Positions 24,724-33,270 are shown, counted from the first letter of the stretch. The stretch: DNA of 43,197 nt from Acidobacteriota bacterium (GCA_003131985.1 PKWH01000231.1:1-43197); one strand, 5' to 3'. Made by a program: numbers and translations. Notes: a model not told the origin generated them from the sequence alone.

Positions 24724-25605
24724 ATGAATATGAGTGCATCGACCACAAACTATGTAGTCATAAGCCCCGTTCGCGATGAAGAGGCTTATATTCGATTTAC
24801 GGTCGACTGCATGGCCCGTCAAACGATTCTTCCCAAAGAATGGATCATCGTAGATGACGGCTCCACGGACAATACGGGAAGCATCATCGATGAATATGCC
24901 CGGCAATATCCCTGGATTCGGGTCATTCACCGCGGGAACCGGGGCTTTCGAAAAGCGGGCGGCGGCGTTGTGGATGCGTTCAATGAGGGCTACCAAGCGA
25001 TCCAATTTCAAGACTGGGACTTCGTGGTCAAACTGGATGGCGATCTTTCCTTTGAGCCTGATTATTTCGAAAAGTGTTTTGCGAATTTTGAGAGCGATCC
25101 TCGCTTGGGTGTAGGCGGAGGCGCGATTTGCTACATCATTAATGGAGTGAAGGAATTCGAAAAGTGCCCGGCTTTTCACGTTCGGGGAGCCACTAAGATT
25201 TACAGGCGCGGCTGTTGGGATGCCATCGGCGGGTTTTGGCCCGCGCCCGGCTGGGACACGATGGATGAAGTAAAAGCCAGCATGCTGGGTTGGACAACCA
25301 TGAGTTTTCCAGACCTCCATATTCTCCACCACAGGTTTACGGGAACAGCGGAGGGTTGGTGGGCCGGCATGGTCAAGAACGGAAGAGCGAACTACATCTG
25401 CGGCTATCATCCGCTGTTCATGGTTTCCAAATGTCTGCTCCGGCTGGTCCAAAGACCTTATGTCATCGGTTCTACTGCGCTATTTTATGGATTCATCAGC
25501 GGATACTTGAAACGAGTTCCGCAGGTGAATGATCCCGAGACGATCAACTATCTGCGACGCCAGCAGCTCAGCCGCTTGTGGGGTCGTGAAACGATTTGGA
25601 GATGA
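24724..25605 (+). CDS. Glycosyltransferase family 2
   Basis: 293 aa. GT-A core: YVVISPVRDEEAYIRFTVDC, EWIIVDDGSTDNTGSIIDEYA, VIHRGNRGFRKAGGGVVDAF, then WDFVVKLDGDLSFEPDYF, where DGD is the metal-binding motif. VRGATKIYRRGCWDAIGGFWPAPGWDTMDEVKA provides the acceptor and base region. It probably adds a sugar to the EPS repeat unit or its lipid carrier. A 146-nt gap separates it from the previous GT. Two near ATGs (24724, 24730) both lack an SD. It ends just before a good terminator hairpin, so it is likely the last gene of this transcript segment. Confidence 0.88.
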   Translation: MNMSASTTNYVVISPVRDEEAYIRFTVDCMARQTILPKEWIIVDDGSTDNTGSIIDEYARQYPWIRVIHRGNRGFRKAGGGVVDAFNEGYQAIQFQDWDFVVKLDGDLSFEPDYFEKCFANFESDPRLGVGGGAICYIINGVKEFEKCPAFHVRGATKIYRRGCWDAIGGFWPAPGWDTMDEVKASMLGWTTMSFPDLHILHHRFTGTAEGWWAGMVKNGRANYICGYHPLFMVSKCLLRLVQRPYVIGSTALFYGFISGYLKRVPQVNDPETINYLRRQQLSRLWGRETIWR

Positions 25606-25629
25606 CATTCTCTGGAACAAATTTGAAGA

Positions 25630-25651
25630 GCGGAACATTTTCCGCACTTTT
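25630..25651 (+). terminator. Intrinsic terminator after the glycosyltransferase block
   Basis: GCGGAA-CATT-TTCCGC is a perfect 6-bp stem with a 4-nt loop followed by ACTTTT. It sits 24 nt after the GT stop and before the rml operon. A leader-bound antiterminator could be needed to read past it. Confidence 0.6.
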
Positions 25652-25774
25652 GGGGACCGTTTTTCCGTAATTAGGTTCAGCGGGATGTGATGGCCACTGC
25701 TCCGGTCGAATATCTACGTATCAATAAGAAAATAAATGAGTTATTGAGCTAGTAATCTCAAGATTCACGCACCT

Positions 25775-25790
25775 TGGTACGATAAGTGCG
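25775..25790 (+). promoter_or_regulatory. Sigma-54-like site upstream of rmlA
   Basis: TGGTACGATAAGTGCG has GG and GC at the correct -24/-12 spacing with A, Y and R positions matched; -12 reads GTGC rather than TTGC. It lies 110 nt before the rmlA start. Moderate match; independent support is lacking. Confidence 0.35.
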
Positions 25791-25900
25791 TTTATCTTTA
25801 TCGGTTACGTCGTTGTGGTGTACGTTTAGCAACTTTGGGCGATTTGATTCGAACGTTCCGGGCGCCGCTTGAGTCGGCTCTTCGGAAATGAGAGGAATCC

Positions 25901-26677
25901 ATGAAAGGTGTAGTACTGGCGGGCGGGACGGGCAGTCGGCTGAATCCGTTGACCCGGGTAACGAACAAGCATCTGCTGCCCATTTACGACAAGCCCATGG
26001 TGTATTACCCGATCCAGACTCTTGTAAACGCCGGGATTGAAGAAATCCTGCTGGTCACCGGCGGCAAGAACGCCGGAGATTTCCTCAGGCTCCTGGGAAA
26101 CGGCCGAGATTTCGGCTTGAAACATTTGAACTACACCTATCAAGAAGGAGAAGGCGGCATCGCTGAAGCCCTGGGCTTGGCGGAATTCTTTGCAGGCGGT
26201 GAACCAATCTGCGTGATCCTTGGCGACAACATCATCGAAAACAACGTCTGCGACGCGGTTAAGAATTTCCAGAAGCAGGAAAGCGGCGCAAAAATTCTTC
26301 TCAAAGAAGTGACGGACGCCCAGCGATTTGGCGTTGCGGAACTTCGCGGCGAGCACGTTGTGGGGATCGAGGAAAAGCCCAAAGCTCCGAAATCAAACTA
26401 TGCCGTGATCGGCATCTATCTGTACGACGCGAGCGTGTTTCAAAAGATCCGCCGCCTCAAGCCTTCGGGCCGCGGCGAGCTGGAAATCACCGACGTCAAC
26501 AACTTCTACATCGAGGAAGATAAGTTGACGTATGAAATTCTCGACGGTTGGTGGACCGATGCCGGAACGTTCGAATCGCTGCTCCACGCCAACACGCTGG
26601 TCGCTAAAACAGGCGCGAACAAGTTGGCGCACGGCAGCCGCGGTGCGGTGGCCGCACGGCAGGAAGTGACTCGATGA
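25901..26677 (+). CDS. rmlA: Glucose-1-phosphate thymidylyltransferase (dTDP-glucose synthase), short form
   Basis: 258 aa. Nucleotidyltransferase signature GVVLAGGTGSRLNPLTRVTNKHLLPI, with the K of NKHLLP binding phosphate. ILGDNIIENN carries the metal Asp. EEKPKAPKSNYAVIGIYLYD and GRGELEITDVNNFY with DGWWTDAGTFESLL are typical RmlA elements. It converts Glc-1-P and dTTP to dTDP-glucose, first step to dTDP-L-rhamnose. It is shorter than the ~290-aa enterobacterial enzymes because it lacks the C-terminal helical extension, but all catalytic elements are present, so not truncated. GAGAGGAA lies just upstream. Its stop overlaps the rmlB start (ATGA). Confidence 0.93.
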   Translation: MKGVVLAGGTGSRLNPLTRVTNKHLLPIYDKPMVYYPIQTLVNAGIEEILLVTGGKNAGDFLRLLGNGRDFGLKHLNYTYQEGEGGIAEALGLAEFFAGGEPICVILGDNIIENNVCDAVKNFQKQESGAKILLKEVTDAQRFGVAELRGEHVVGIEEKPKAPKSNYAVIGIYLYDASVFQKIRRLKPSGRGELEITDVNNFYIEEDKLTYEILDGWWTDAGTFESLLHANTLVAKTGANKLAHGSRGAVAARQEVTR

Positions 26678-27723
26678 AGCTCTTCGTTACAGGCGGAGCC
26701 GGTTTCATCGGCTCGAACTTTATCCGTCATGTCCTGGCTTTGAAGAAGGGTTATTCGGTCGTTAACTACGACAAGTTGACCTATGCCGGCAATCTGGCGA
26801 ACCTGGAATCGATTGCGGAAGACCCTCGCTATTCGTTCGTCAGAGGCGACATTTGCGATGCAGCCGCAGTGGAACAAGCTTTGCGAGGCTGCAACGCGAT
26901 AGTTCACTTCGCGGCGGAATCGCACGTGGATCGCAGCATCTATGAGCCCGCCGCTTCGATCGAGACGAATGTGAAGGGTACATTCGTTCTTCTGCAAATC
27001 GCCCGAAAACTGGGCGTCGAACGGTTCGTTCACATCTCCACCGATGAAGTCTATGGCGACATGCTTCCCGGCGCTTTCGCTGACGAAAACTCGCCGTTGC
27101 AACCCAGCAGTCCGTATTCTTCGTCCAAGGCCGGTTCGGATCTGCTTGTGCGTTCGTACGTGCGCACTTACGGATTCCCGGCGCTGATCACGCGCTCGTC
27201 GAACAATTACGGTCCTTTTCAGTTTCCGGAAAAATTTATGCCTTTGATGATCACGAATGCCCTAGACGACAAACCGCTTCCCATCTACGGCGATGGGAAG
27301 CAGCAACGCGATTGGCTCCACGTTGAGGATAATTGTCGCGGCGTCGTAGCGGTGCTCGAAAGAGGACGCATCGGCGAGGTTTACAACATTGGAGGGCTCG
27401 ACGTAGAAGAAAATTTGACCATGTTGCATCGTCTGCTTCGCGTACTCGGGAAGCCGGATTCGCTGCTCACCTACGTAAAAGACCGGCCCGGACACGATCG
27501 CCGGTACGCGCTCGATTGCGCGAAGATGGAAAAGGAACTCGGCTGGAAGCCGGCTATTTCGCTCGACGAAGGACTGCGTCAGACGATCGGCTGGTACCAA
27601 AGCAATTCGGATTGGATGGCGGGGGTTCGCAAGGGCGACTACCTCTCCTACTACGACAAGTATTACGTGAACCGCGATACTTCGCTTCACGCAATCGCGG
27701 ACGGTGGGAAAGCTCCACGGTAG
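26674..27723 (+). CDS. rmlB: dTDP-glucose 4,6-dehydratase
   Basis: 349 aa extended SDR. NAD-binding GGAGFIGSNFIRH at residues 6-18, VVNYDKLTYAGNLANL, and HFAAESHVDRSI. Catalytic-site features: HISTDEVYGD (Thr-Asp-Glu, RmlB-specific) and YSSSKAGSD (Tyr-x3-Lys). NNYGPFQFPEKFMPLMI and GDGKQQRDWLHVEDNCRGV follow. It converts dTDP-glucose to dTDP-4-keto-6-deoxyglucose. ATGA overlap with rmlA. Confidence 0.96.
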   Translation: MKLFVTGGAGFIGSNFIRHVLALKKGYSVVNYDKLTYAGNLANLESIAEDPRYSFVRGDICDAAAVEQALRGCNAIVHFAAESHVDRSIYEPAASIETNVKGTFVLLQIARKLGVERFVHISTDEVYGDMLPGAFADENSPLQPSSPYSSSKAGSDLLVRSYVRTYGFPALITRSSNNYGPFQFPEKFMPLMITNALDDKPLPIYGDGKQQRDWLHVEDNCRGVVAVLERGRIGEVYNIGGLDVEENLTMLHRLLRVLGKPDSLLTYVKDRPGHDRRYALDCAKMEKELGWKPAISLDEGLRQTIGWYQSNSDWMAGVRKGDYLSYYDKYYVNRDTSLHAIADGGKAPR

Positions 27724-27795
27724 CGAAAATCCGCCGTCCTCGCACGATGTTAGACTCTCCAGGCGAGCCCGATATTTTCATAGGGTGTGAATTCG

Positions 27796-28356
27796 ATGCA
27801 ACGGATCGAAACAAATCTTCCAGGTGTCTGGGAACTTCGGCCCAAAGTTTTCTCTGACGCGCGCGGCTTTTTCATGGAGACCTACAACCGCGGGGCTTTC
27901 GCGAAACTGGGAATCGTAGATTCCTTCGTTCAGGACAATCATTCGCGCTCGTCAAAAGGAACACTACGCGGGCTTCACTACCAATTGCACCATCCGCAAG
28001 CCAAGCTTTGCCGCGTAGTGGAGGGAGAAGCGCTCGATGTCGCGGTGGACATCCGAACCGGTTCGCCCCATTTCGGAAAATGGGCCAGCGTGGTTCTCTC
28101 TTCAAAAGACCACAATCAGATTTATATTCCGCGAGGGTTTGCACATGGATTCCTGGCTCTCACCGATTCCGTGCAGTTCCTCTATAAATGCGACGAGTTC
28201 TACGATCCAGCCGACGAACGCGGTGTCGCATGGAACGATTCTGATCTCAACATCTCCTGGGGCTTTGCCAGTCCTCTTATTTCCGGAAAAGACGCTGGCT
28301 TTTCGCGGCTCGCCGATGTGCGCCCGGAATTTCTTCCCCAGTATCCGGTAAGATGA
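27796..28356 (+). CDS. rmlC: dTDP-4-dehydrorhamnose 3,5-epimerase
   Basis: 186 aa from ATG 27796, preceded by AGGGTGTG at good spacing (an in-frame GTG at 27787 adds only three residues). Cupin with the RmlC signature: LPGVWELRPKVFSDARGFF, FVQDNHSRSSKGTLRGLHYQ (catalytic His region), KLCRVVEGEALDVAVDIR, IYIPRGFAHGFLAL, YKCDEFYDPADERGVAWND. It epimerises dTDP-4-keto-6-deoxyglucose. Its stop overlaps the rmlD start (ATGA). Confidence 0.95.
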   Translation: MQRIETNLPGVWELRPKVFSDARGFFMETYNRGAFAKLGIVDSFVQDNHSRSSKGTLRGLHYQLHHPQAKLCRVVEGEALDVAVDIRTGSPHFGKWASVVLSSKDHNQIYIPRGFAHGFLALTDSVQFLYKCDEFYDPADERGVAWNDSDLNISWGFASPLISGKDAGFSRLADVRPEFLPQYPVR

Positions 28357-29282
28357 GACCCAAGATTTTGCTGACCGGGAAGAACGGTCAAGTTGGTGAA
28401 GATCTCGAGCGGCTCTTGCCGCAACTCGGCGAAGTTGTCGCGTTGGGCCGGCAAGAACTAGATCTATCGAACCCGGAAGATATTCGCCGGACGATTCGAG
28501 AAATCCGGCCGAACCTGATCGTCAACGCCGCCGCCTACACCGCCGTGGACCAAGCCGAAAAGGAAGAAACTGCGGCTAACGAAATTAATTGTAACGCTGT
28601 TGCGATAATGGCTGAGGAAGCGAAGAAAATCGGTGCGTCGCTAGTGCACTATTCCACCGACTATGTATTCGACGGACTGAAGGGAAATCCGTACGTGGAA
28701 GACGATCCGACCGGCCCCATCAATGTATACGGAATGACGAAGCTCGCCGGCGAACAGGCAATTCGCGCTTCCGGGATGCCTCACCTGATCTTTCGGACTT
28801 CCTGGGTGTATGCGACACGCGCTCGAAATTTTCTGCTCACCATTTTGCGACTAGCGACTCAACGGGAAGAGCTAAGAATTGTTCGGGACCAGATCGGTGC
28901 GCCGACTTGGAGCCGCGAAATCGCCGATGCGACTACTAAAATCCTGTCGCGACTTTACGGCAGAGAAAGCGGCCAGGATTCTTTATCTACTGTGAGCGGG
29001 ACCTATCACATGACCGCCGCCGGTGTGACGAATTGGCACGAATTTGCAACGGCGATTTTGGAGGAGGCTTCACACGCGCCGAAAGCCACGCCCTGGTTCG
29101 CCGCCGCGACCGGCGGAAATCCGGTGATTACGCGTCGCGTCATTCCCATCACGACGCAAGAATTTCCAACTCCCGCTCGCCGCCCGGCTTATTCAATTTT
29201 GTCGAATGCTCGCCTGATGAAGACATTTGGCTTCCAGTTACCGGCATGGCGAACGCAGCTGCATCGAGCTTTTTACGGCTAA
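28353..29282 (+). CDS. rmlD: dTDP-4-dehydrorhamnose reductase
   Basis: 309 aa SDR. ILLTGKNGQVGEDLERLL at the N-terminus (nucleotide site), IVNAAAYTAVDQAEKEE, VHYSTDYVFDGLKGNPYVEDDP and YGMTKLAGEQAI (Tyr-x3-Lys catalytic pair). FRTSWVYATRARNFLLTILRLA and PTWSREIADAT are RmlD-typical. It makes dTDP-L-rhamnose, closing a complete rmlABCD set. Last gene of this tight operon; the sequence downstream turns AT-rich for about 100 nt, then enters a GC-rich gene. Confidence 0.95.
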   Translation: MRPKILLTGKNGQVGEDLERLLPQLGEVVALGRQELDLSNPEDIRRTIREIRPNLIVNAAAYTAVDQAEKEETAANEINCNAVAIMAEEAKKIGASLVHYSTDYVFDGLKGNPYVEDDPTGPINVYGMTKLAGEQAIRASGMPHLIFRTSWVYATRARNFLLTILRLATQREELRIVRDQIGAPTWSREIADATTKILSRLYGRESGQDSLSTVSGTYHMTAAGVTNWHEFATAILEEASHAPKATPWFAAATGGNPVITRRVIPITTQEFPTPARRPAYSILSNARLMKTFGFQLPAWRTQLHRAFYG

Positions 29283-29345
29283 CACTTGTTATTTCGTATG
29301 ACATGCATCCTGCACCTCATATTTATCGAGGCCGGAATAATTTAA

Positions 29346-29351
29346 TATATA
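29346..29351 (+). promoter_or_regulatory. Possible -10 box in the AT-rich gap before the phosphoramidate island
   Basis: A TATAAT hexamer within a strongly AT-rich stretch sits about 55 nt before the fusion kinase ATG. No good -35 hexamer was found at 16-18 nt, so this is only a candidate sigma-70-type promoter. The AT-rich gap separates the rml operon from the imported-looking island. Confidence 0.25.
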
Positions 29352-29407
29352 ATGGCCATTTACGATGGATGTAGTACTGACGATTAATCCTTGTTGTTAC
29401 AGGGACG

Positions 29408-32329
29408 ATGCCTTTTGACATGCAGACAAACCTAAAAAATGCGGGACGCCAGATCGAGGCCCAACATGGAGCTCCAGGGCTTGTCTTCTGGATTACCGGC
29501 TTATCCGGCGCGGGCAAGACAAGCGTGGGGCGTGAATTGTGGAACCGGCTGCGCGCCGCCGGGCGTCCGGTCACCTTCCTCGACGGCGACGCGCTCCGTG
29601 CTGTGATCGCCGAAGATCTTGGCCACAGCACGGCCGACCGGCGGCGATCGGCGATGCGCAACGCGCGGTTGTGTCGGTTGCTGGCGGCGCAAGGCGCCGA
29701 TGTCGTCTGCGCGACCATCTCACTGTTTCACGAGGTGCAGCGTTGGAACCGCGAGAACATTCCCGGATATCGCGAAATCTACCTACGGGTCCCGATAGAT
29801 GAGCTAAAGCGTCGGGATAGCAAGGGCATCTATGCCGGGGCTGAACGCGGCGACGCGCGCGACGTCGTTGGCCTTGACGTGCCGGCGGAGGCTCCCGAGG
29901 CGCCGGACCTGGTCCTGGACAATCATGGCGGGCTCGATGTTGCCACCGCGGTCGAGCGCATCTTGTCGGTTTGCGACAGGCGGGATGGCACGGCACGGAC
30001 GGCGCACCTCGTTACCTTCAAGACGAAGGCGGAATCTCTGGAAGCGCTGGCGCCGCTGCTGCGCAATGGGCGCGTCCTGCCGCAGGTCCGATTTTCAGTT
30101 GGCGATTGGCGCTCGGACGCCGCTGGCGTGCTCGCTGCCGTCGCCGCCGTGCCCTGGGGTTCAAAACGGGTCATCGTGCGTAGCAGTGCACGGAGCGAAG
30201 ACGGCGCAGAGAGCTCCCAGGCCGGGAGATACGATTCCGTACTCGGTGTCGTCGGCAGCGCAGCACTGGCACAGGCAATCGATCAGGTGATTGACTCCTT
30301 TGCCGATGAGAGTAGCGACGACCAGATCTTCGTGCAACCCATGCTTGACCGCGTATCGATGGCCGGCGTGGCTTTCTCGCGCAGTCCCGGCGGCGGCCCT
30401 TATTTTGTTATCAATTACGACGACCGTTCCGGCCTGACCGATCGCGTGACCGCCGGTGTCGGAGACAATCTCGAGACTTTTCTTTGCCTCAAATCGCGGC
30501 CTGAGGCTTGTCCCCCGTTGCTGGCGCCGGTTATCGCTCTCATGAGCGAGCTCGAAACTCTCTTGGGGTGTGATGCAATCGACGTGGAATTCGCCGTTGG
30601 TGACGACGAGCAGCTCTACCTTCTGCAAGTTCGCCCACTCGCCGTCGACCGGTGGGAGCGGGCAGCAGACGCAAAGGTCGACGCCGCGCTTGCTGATGTC
30701 GCGCGCAAGGTCGAGCTGCTCAGCCGCCCGCATCCATACTTGCACGGTAGCAAAGCAGTATTCGGAGTCATGCCGGACTGGAACCCGGCGGAAATCATCG
30801 GGGTGCGGCCCTGGCCACTCTCGTTGTCGCTCTACCGCGAACTTATCACCGACGCGATCTGGGCGTATCAGAGAGACAACTACGGATACAAGAATCTTCG
30901 CAGTTTTCCGCTGCTGGTCAGCTTTCACGGACTGCCCTACATCGACGTGCGTGTCAGCTTCAACTCCTTCATACCAAGCGACGTACCCGACGATCTAGCC
31001 GGGCGTCTCGTAAATTACTACATCGCTCGCCTCCTATCCGAACCGCATCTCCATGACAAAGTCGAATTCGAGATCATCTTCTCCTGCTACACGTTGGATT
31101 TGCCGAAACGAATGCGCAGGCTGGCCGAGCACGGATTTTCCGCAGAAGACCTTGCCGAAGTTTCGGGCGCCCTACGGCGCCTCACCAATCGCATCATCCA
31201 TGGCGACACCGCGCTGTGGCGGGGCGACCGCGCTAAGATTGACCTGCTGGCACGGCGGTTACCGACGATCTGCAACGCAAAAATCGACAAGATCAGCCGC
31301 ATTTACTGGCTGATCGAAGACTGCAAGCGATACGGCACGCTGCCGTTCGCCGGTCTGGCGCGAGCGGGCTTCATAGCGGTTCAGCTGCTCCAGTCTTTCG
31401 TTGAAGTGGGCGTTCTCACTGCCGAAGAGGCTGCGACATTCATGGCGAGTGTCGATACCGTCGGGTCTCGCATCGGCCAAGATTTCGCGCAACTTCCGAA
31501 GGCAGATTTCCTCGCACGCTACGGCCACCTCCGGCCGGGCACTTACGACATCCTTTCGCCGCGCTACGACGAGGCGCCCGATCTCTATTTCGACTGGTCG
31601 AGTGCCCGAACGACGGCGTCCGCGTCCCCGCGCTTTGCGCTGTCGATCGAGCAGTTGCGACGCATCGAACAGCTGCTCAAGGAACATGAGCTCGACATCG
31701 ACGTCTTGAGCTTGATCGAGTTCATCAGGGCTGGCATTGAAGGCCGCGAATACGCAAAGTTCGTGTTCACGCGAAGCTTGAGCGACGCTCTGTCGCTGAT
31801 CAGGGAGCTGGGCGAGGATCATGGTGTTTCGGCGGAGGATTGTGCGTTTCTAAATTACGACGCCATCCGCACGCTCTATAGCGAGAGCGCTCCGGTGCGC
31901 GAGGTGTTGCTGGAGAGCATCGCGCATGGTAGAGAGCGTCACGCGCTCACCCGCAACCTCGTTCTTCCACCGAACATCACATCGCCCGACGAAGTGTTCG
32001 CATTTTATCTCCCCCCAAGCCAGCCTAATTTCATCACGCGAAAAAGCGTCACCGCACCGGTCGCGTCCATCGGCGACCCACCGGAGAGCTTCGCTGGACG
32101 GATTCTTTTCGTGCCAAGCGCGGACCCCGGCTTCGATTGGATCTTCACTCGTGGTATCAGCGGATTCGTCACCCAGTTCGGCGGTGCCAATTCGCACATG
32201 GCGATCCGTGCCGGCGAGCTCGGCATACCCGCCGTAATCGGCGCCGGCGAAGCGCTGTTCCGGCGATGGCAGTCGGCGCGCAAGCTATGCCTCGATTGCA
32301 CGAACCAGAAGGTCTTGGTCATCGCATGA
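29408..32329 (+). CDS. Fused CDP-amidate kinase (APS-kinase fold) and L-glutamine kinase (PEP-synthase-like)
   Basis: 973 aa, three parts. (1) About 22-190 is an APS-kinase-fold domain: Walker A GLSGAGKTS (31-39), FLDGDALR, then ATISLFHEVQRWNREN...YREIYLRV, a variant closer to what I recall of C. jejuni Cj1415 (CDP-amidate kinase) than to true APS kinases, which read ISPFRAER. (2) About 200-413 is a PEP-synthase-type ATP-grasp domain: IVRSSARSED (256-265) and DVEF...YLLQVRPL (392-411). (3) The C-terminus is a swivelling phospho-His domain: GGANSHMAIRAGELGIPAVIG with His930. Parts 2-3 match L-glutamine kinase Cj1418. In C. jejuni the two activities are separate genes. Assignment rests on the neighbouring pathway set; no sulfate adenylyltransferase gene is present. 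The stop overlaps ATG of a GATase 5' remnant. Confidence 0.8.
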   Translation: MPFDMQTNLKNAGRQIEAQHGAPGLVFWITGLSGAGKTSVGRELWNRLRAAGRPVTFLDGDALRAVIAEDLGHSTADRRRSAMRNARLCRLLAAQGADVVCATISLFHEVQRWNRENIPGYREIYLRVPIDELKRRDSKGIYAGAERGDARDVVGLDVPAEAPEAPDLVLDNHGGLDVATAVERILSVCDRRDGTARTAHLVTFKTKAESLEALAPLLRNGRVLPQVRFSVGDWRSDAAGVLAAVAAVPWGSKRVIVRSSARSEDGAESSQAGRYDSVLGVVGSAALAQAIDQVIDSFADESSDDQIFVQPMLDRVSMAGVAFSRSPGGGPYFVINYDDRSGLTDRVTAGVGDNLETFLCLKSRPEACPPLLAPVIALMSELETLLGCDAIDVEFAVGDDEQLYLLQVRPLAVDRWERAADAKVDAALADVARKVELLSRPHPYLHGSKAVFGVMPDWNPAEIIGVRPWPLSLSLYRELITDAIWAYQRDNYGYKNLRSFPLLVSFHGLPYIDVRVSFNSFIPSDVPDDLAGRLVNYYIARLLSEPHLHDKVEFEIIFSCYTLDLPKRMRRLAEHGFSAEDLAEVSGALRRLTNRIIHGDTALWRGDRAKIDLLARRLPTICNAKIDKISRIYWLIEDCKRYGTLPFAGLARAGFIAVQLLQSFVEVGVLTAEEAATFMASVDTVGSRIGQDFAQLPKADFLARYGHLRPGTYDILSPRYDEAPDLYFDWSSARTTASASPRFALSIEQLRRIEQLLKEHELDIDVLSLIEFIRAGIEGREYAKFVFTRSLSDALSLIRELGEDHGVSAEDCAFLNYDAIRTLYSESAPVREVLLESIAHGRERHALTRNLVLPPNITSPDEVFAFYLPPSQPNFITRKSVTAPVASIGDPPESFAGRILFVPSADPGFDWIFTRGISGFVTQFGGANSHMAIRAGELGIPAVIGAGEALFRRWQSARKLCLDCTNQKVLVIA

Positions 32330-32349
32330 AAGCGGTCGCCATCACTCAC
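32288..32349 (+). repeat. Duplicated gene junction, copy A (kinase 3' end + GATase 5' start)
   Basis: It aligns without gaps to 33209-33270, with 44 of 62 positions identical. It covers the last 13 kinase codons (CLDCTNQKVLVIA) plus the first eight codons of a GATase-like frame (MKAVAITH). Flanks the methyltransferase gene on its left. See copy B. Confidence 0.85.
32326..32349 (+). pseudogene. 5' remnant of a gamma-glutamyl-CDP-amidate hydrolase gene
   Basis: ATG overlapping the kinase TGA (ATGA) opens a frame reading MKAVAITH, nearly the start of the intact hydrolase at 33247 (MKKVAITQ). After eight codons the similarity ends. This looks like the original kinase-hydrolase overlap cut when the methyltransferase was inserted. 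Confidence 0.65.
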
Positions 32350-32395
32350 AGCAGGCAAACACAATCATCGAATATCAGACTGACGGAGGAAAACG

Positions 32396-33169
32396 ATGGT
32401 CAATAGCACATCCCAGCCCAAAGTAACTTGGGATTACACCGAGCACGCTTCTCATTACGATAAGAGAGCAGACTACTCCCACGATGCGATCAATAATTTG
32501 CTGAAGGCAATTGGCTGCACCCCTTCCAAGCCCGTAGCCGAGATTGGCGCAGGCACGGGTAAGCTCACGAAGGAGCTGCTCAGTCATGGATTAACGGTCA
32601 GCTCCGTCGAGCCGAACGACGCGATGCGGACAATCGGAATTCAAAATACCAAGGGCAAATCAGCTACCTGGTCTGTTGGCACAGGTGAGGCGACAGGATT
32701 GCCCACAAGCGGTGCTTACGCCGTTTTTTTCGGCAGCTCATTTAATGTAGTTGATCAGAGCCTCACTCTATCAGAGGTTTCCAGAGTGCTTGTACCCAAG
32801 GGCTGGTTTGCATGTATGTGGAATCATCGGGATTTAGATGATCCGATTCAACAGCGGATAGAGTCCATCATCAAATCCTCGATTCCAGCTTACTCGTATG
32901 GATCTAGAAGGGAAGATCCGACAAGCGTTATCAATGCAAGTGGGCACTTCTCTGCCACGAAATCGATAGATGGAAGTTTTGTATGGAAAATGTCAAAGTC
33001 AGACATTATTGTTGCTTGGAAATCACACGCGACTCTCAAACGCCAGGCAGGCAGTGACTCGGTTTTCAATCACATCATCGAGGAAATCGCGAGCTATTTG
33101 GACAAACTGCCTGAAATAATCGATGTGCCCTACACAACTCGGATATATTTTGCGCAAAAGATCAAGTAG
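32396..33169 (+). CDS. SAM-dependent methyltransferase inserted in the phosphoramidate cluster
   Basis: 257 aa. An N-terminal WDYTEHASHYDKRADYS leads into motif I, VAEIGAGTGKLTKELLSHG, then VSSVEPNDAMRTIG, FFGSSFNVVDQSLTLSEVSRVLVPKGWFACMW. Methyltransf_11/25-type fold. In C. jejuni the MeOPN cluster includes methyltransferase genes next to the glutamine kinase gene, so an O-methylating role on the phosphoramidate is a reasonable inference. A strong GGAGG precedes the ATG by 7 nt. It is AT-richer than the flanking genes (28 GC of 60 in 32461-32520 versus 42 of 60 in 29581-29640), and it is bracketed by duplicated, diverged gene ends, so it entered separately. Confidence 0.82.
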   Translation: MVNSTSQPKVTWDYTEHASHYDKRADYSHDAINNLLKAIGCTPSKPVAEIGAGTGKLTKELLSHGLTVSSVEPNDAMRTIGIQNTKGKSATWSVGTGEATGLPTSGAYAVFFGSSFNVVDQSLTLSEVSRVLVPKGWFACMWNHRDLDDPIQQRIESIIKSSIPAYSYGSRREDPTSVINASGHFSATKSIDGSFVWKMSKSDIIVAWKSHATLKRQAGSDSVFNHIIEEIASYLDKLPEIIDVPYTTRIYFAQKIK

Positions 33170-33170
33170 G

Positions 33171-33250
33171 GAGGGGTTTTACCGCTTGGCGGACTGCGAA
33201 TACAGTTGTGCCTGGACTGTACAAGCCGGAAGGTTCTAGACATCGCATGA
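33171..33250 (+). pseudogene. 3' remnant of a second glutamine-kinase gene, with frameshift
   Basis: Directly before the hydrolase gene, one frame ends CLDCTSRKVLDIA-stop, matching 10 of 13 residues of the intact kinase tail (CLDCTNQKVLVIA-stop). Upstream, after a frame change, EGFYRLADCEYS aligns in length with EALFRRWQSARK. The TGA overlaps the hydrolase ATG, exactly as the intact kinase TGA overlaps the 5' remnant. It shows that the hydrolase was once immediately downstream of its own kinase gene. Confidence 0.75.
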
Positions 33251-33270
33251 AGAAAGTCGCAATTACCCAG
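33209..33270 (+). repeat. Duplicated gene junction, copy B
   Basis: Partner of 32288-32349 (44 of 62 identical). The level of divergence argues against a fresh tandem duplication and for recombination between two related but distinct clusters. Confidence 0.85.

Noticed and set aside
24715..25452. 245-aa minus-strand open frame over the last glycosyltransferase
   Set aside because: Shadow of a well-supported GT2 gene with a DGD motif; the same holds for 14264-14992 (+), 30161-30928 (-), 31259-31822 (-) and 26506-27102 (-).
25901..26677. rmlA as a truncated gene
   Set aside because: Shorter than the enterobacterial enzyme, but all catalytic motifs and the C-terminal DGWWTDAGT segment are present; it is the short form.
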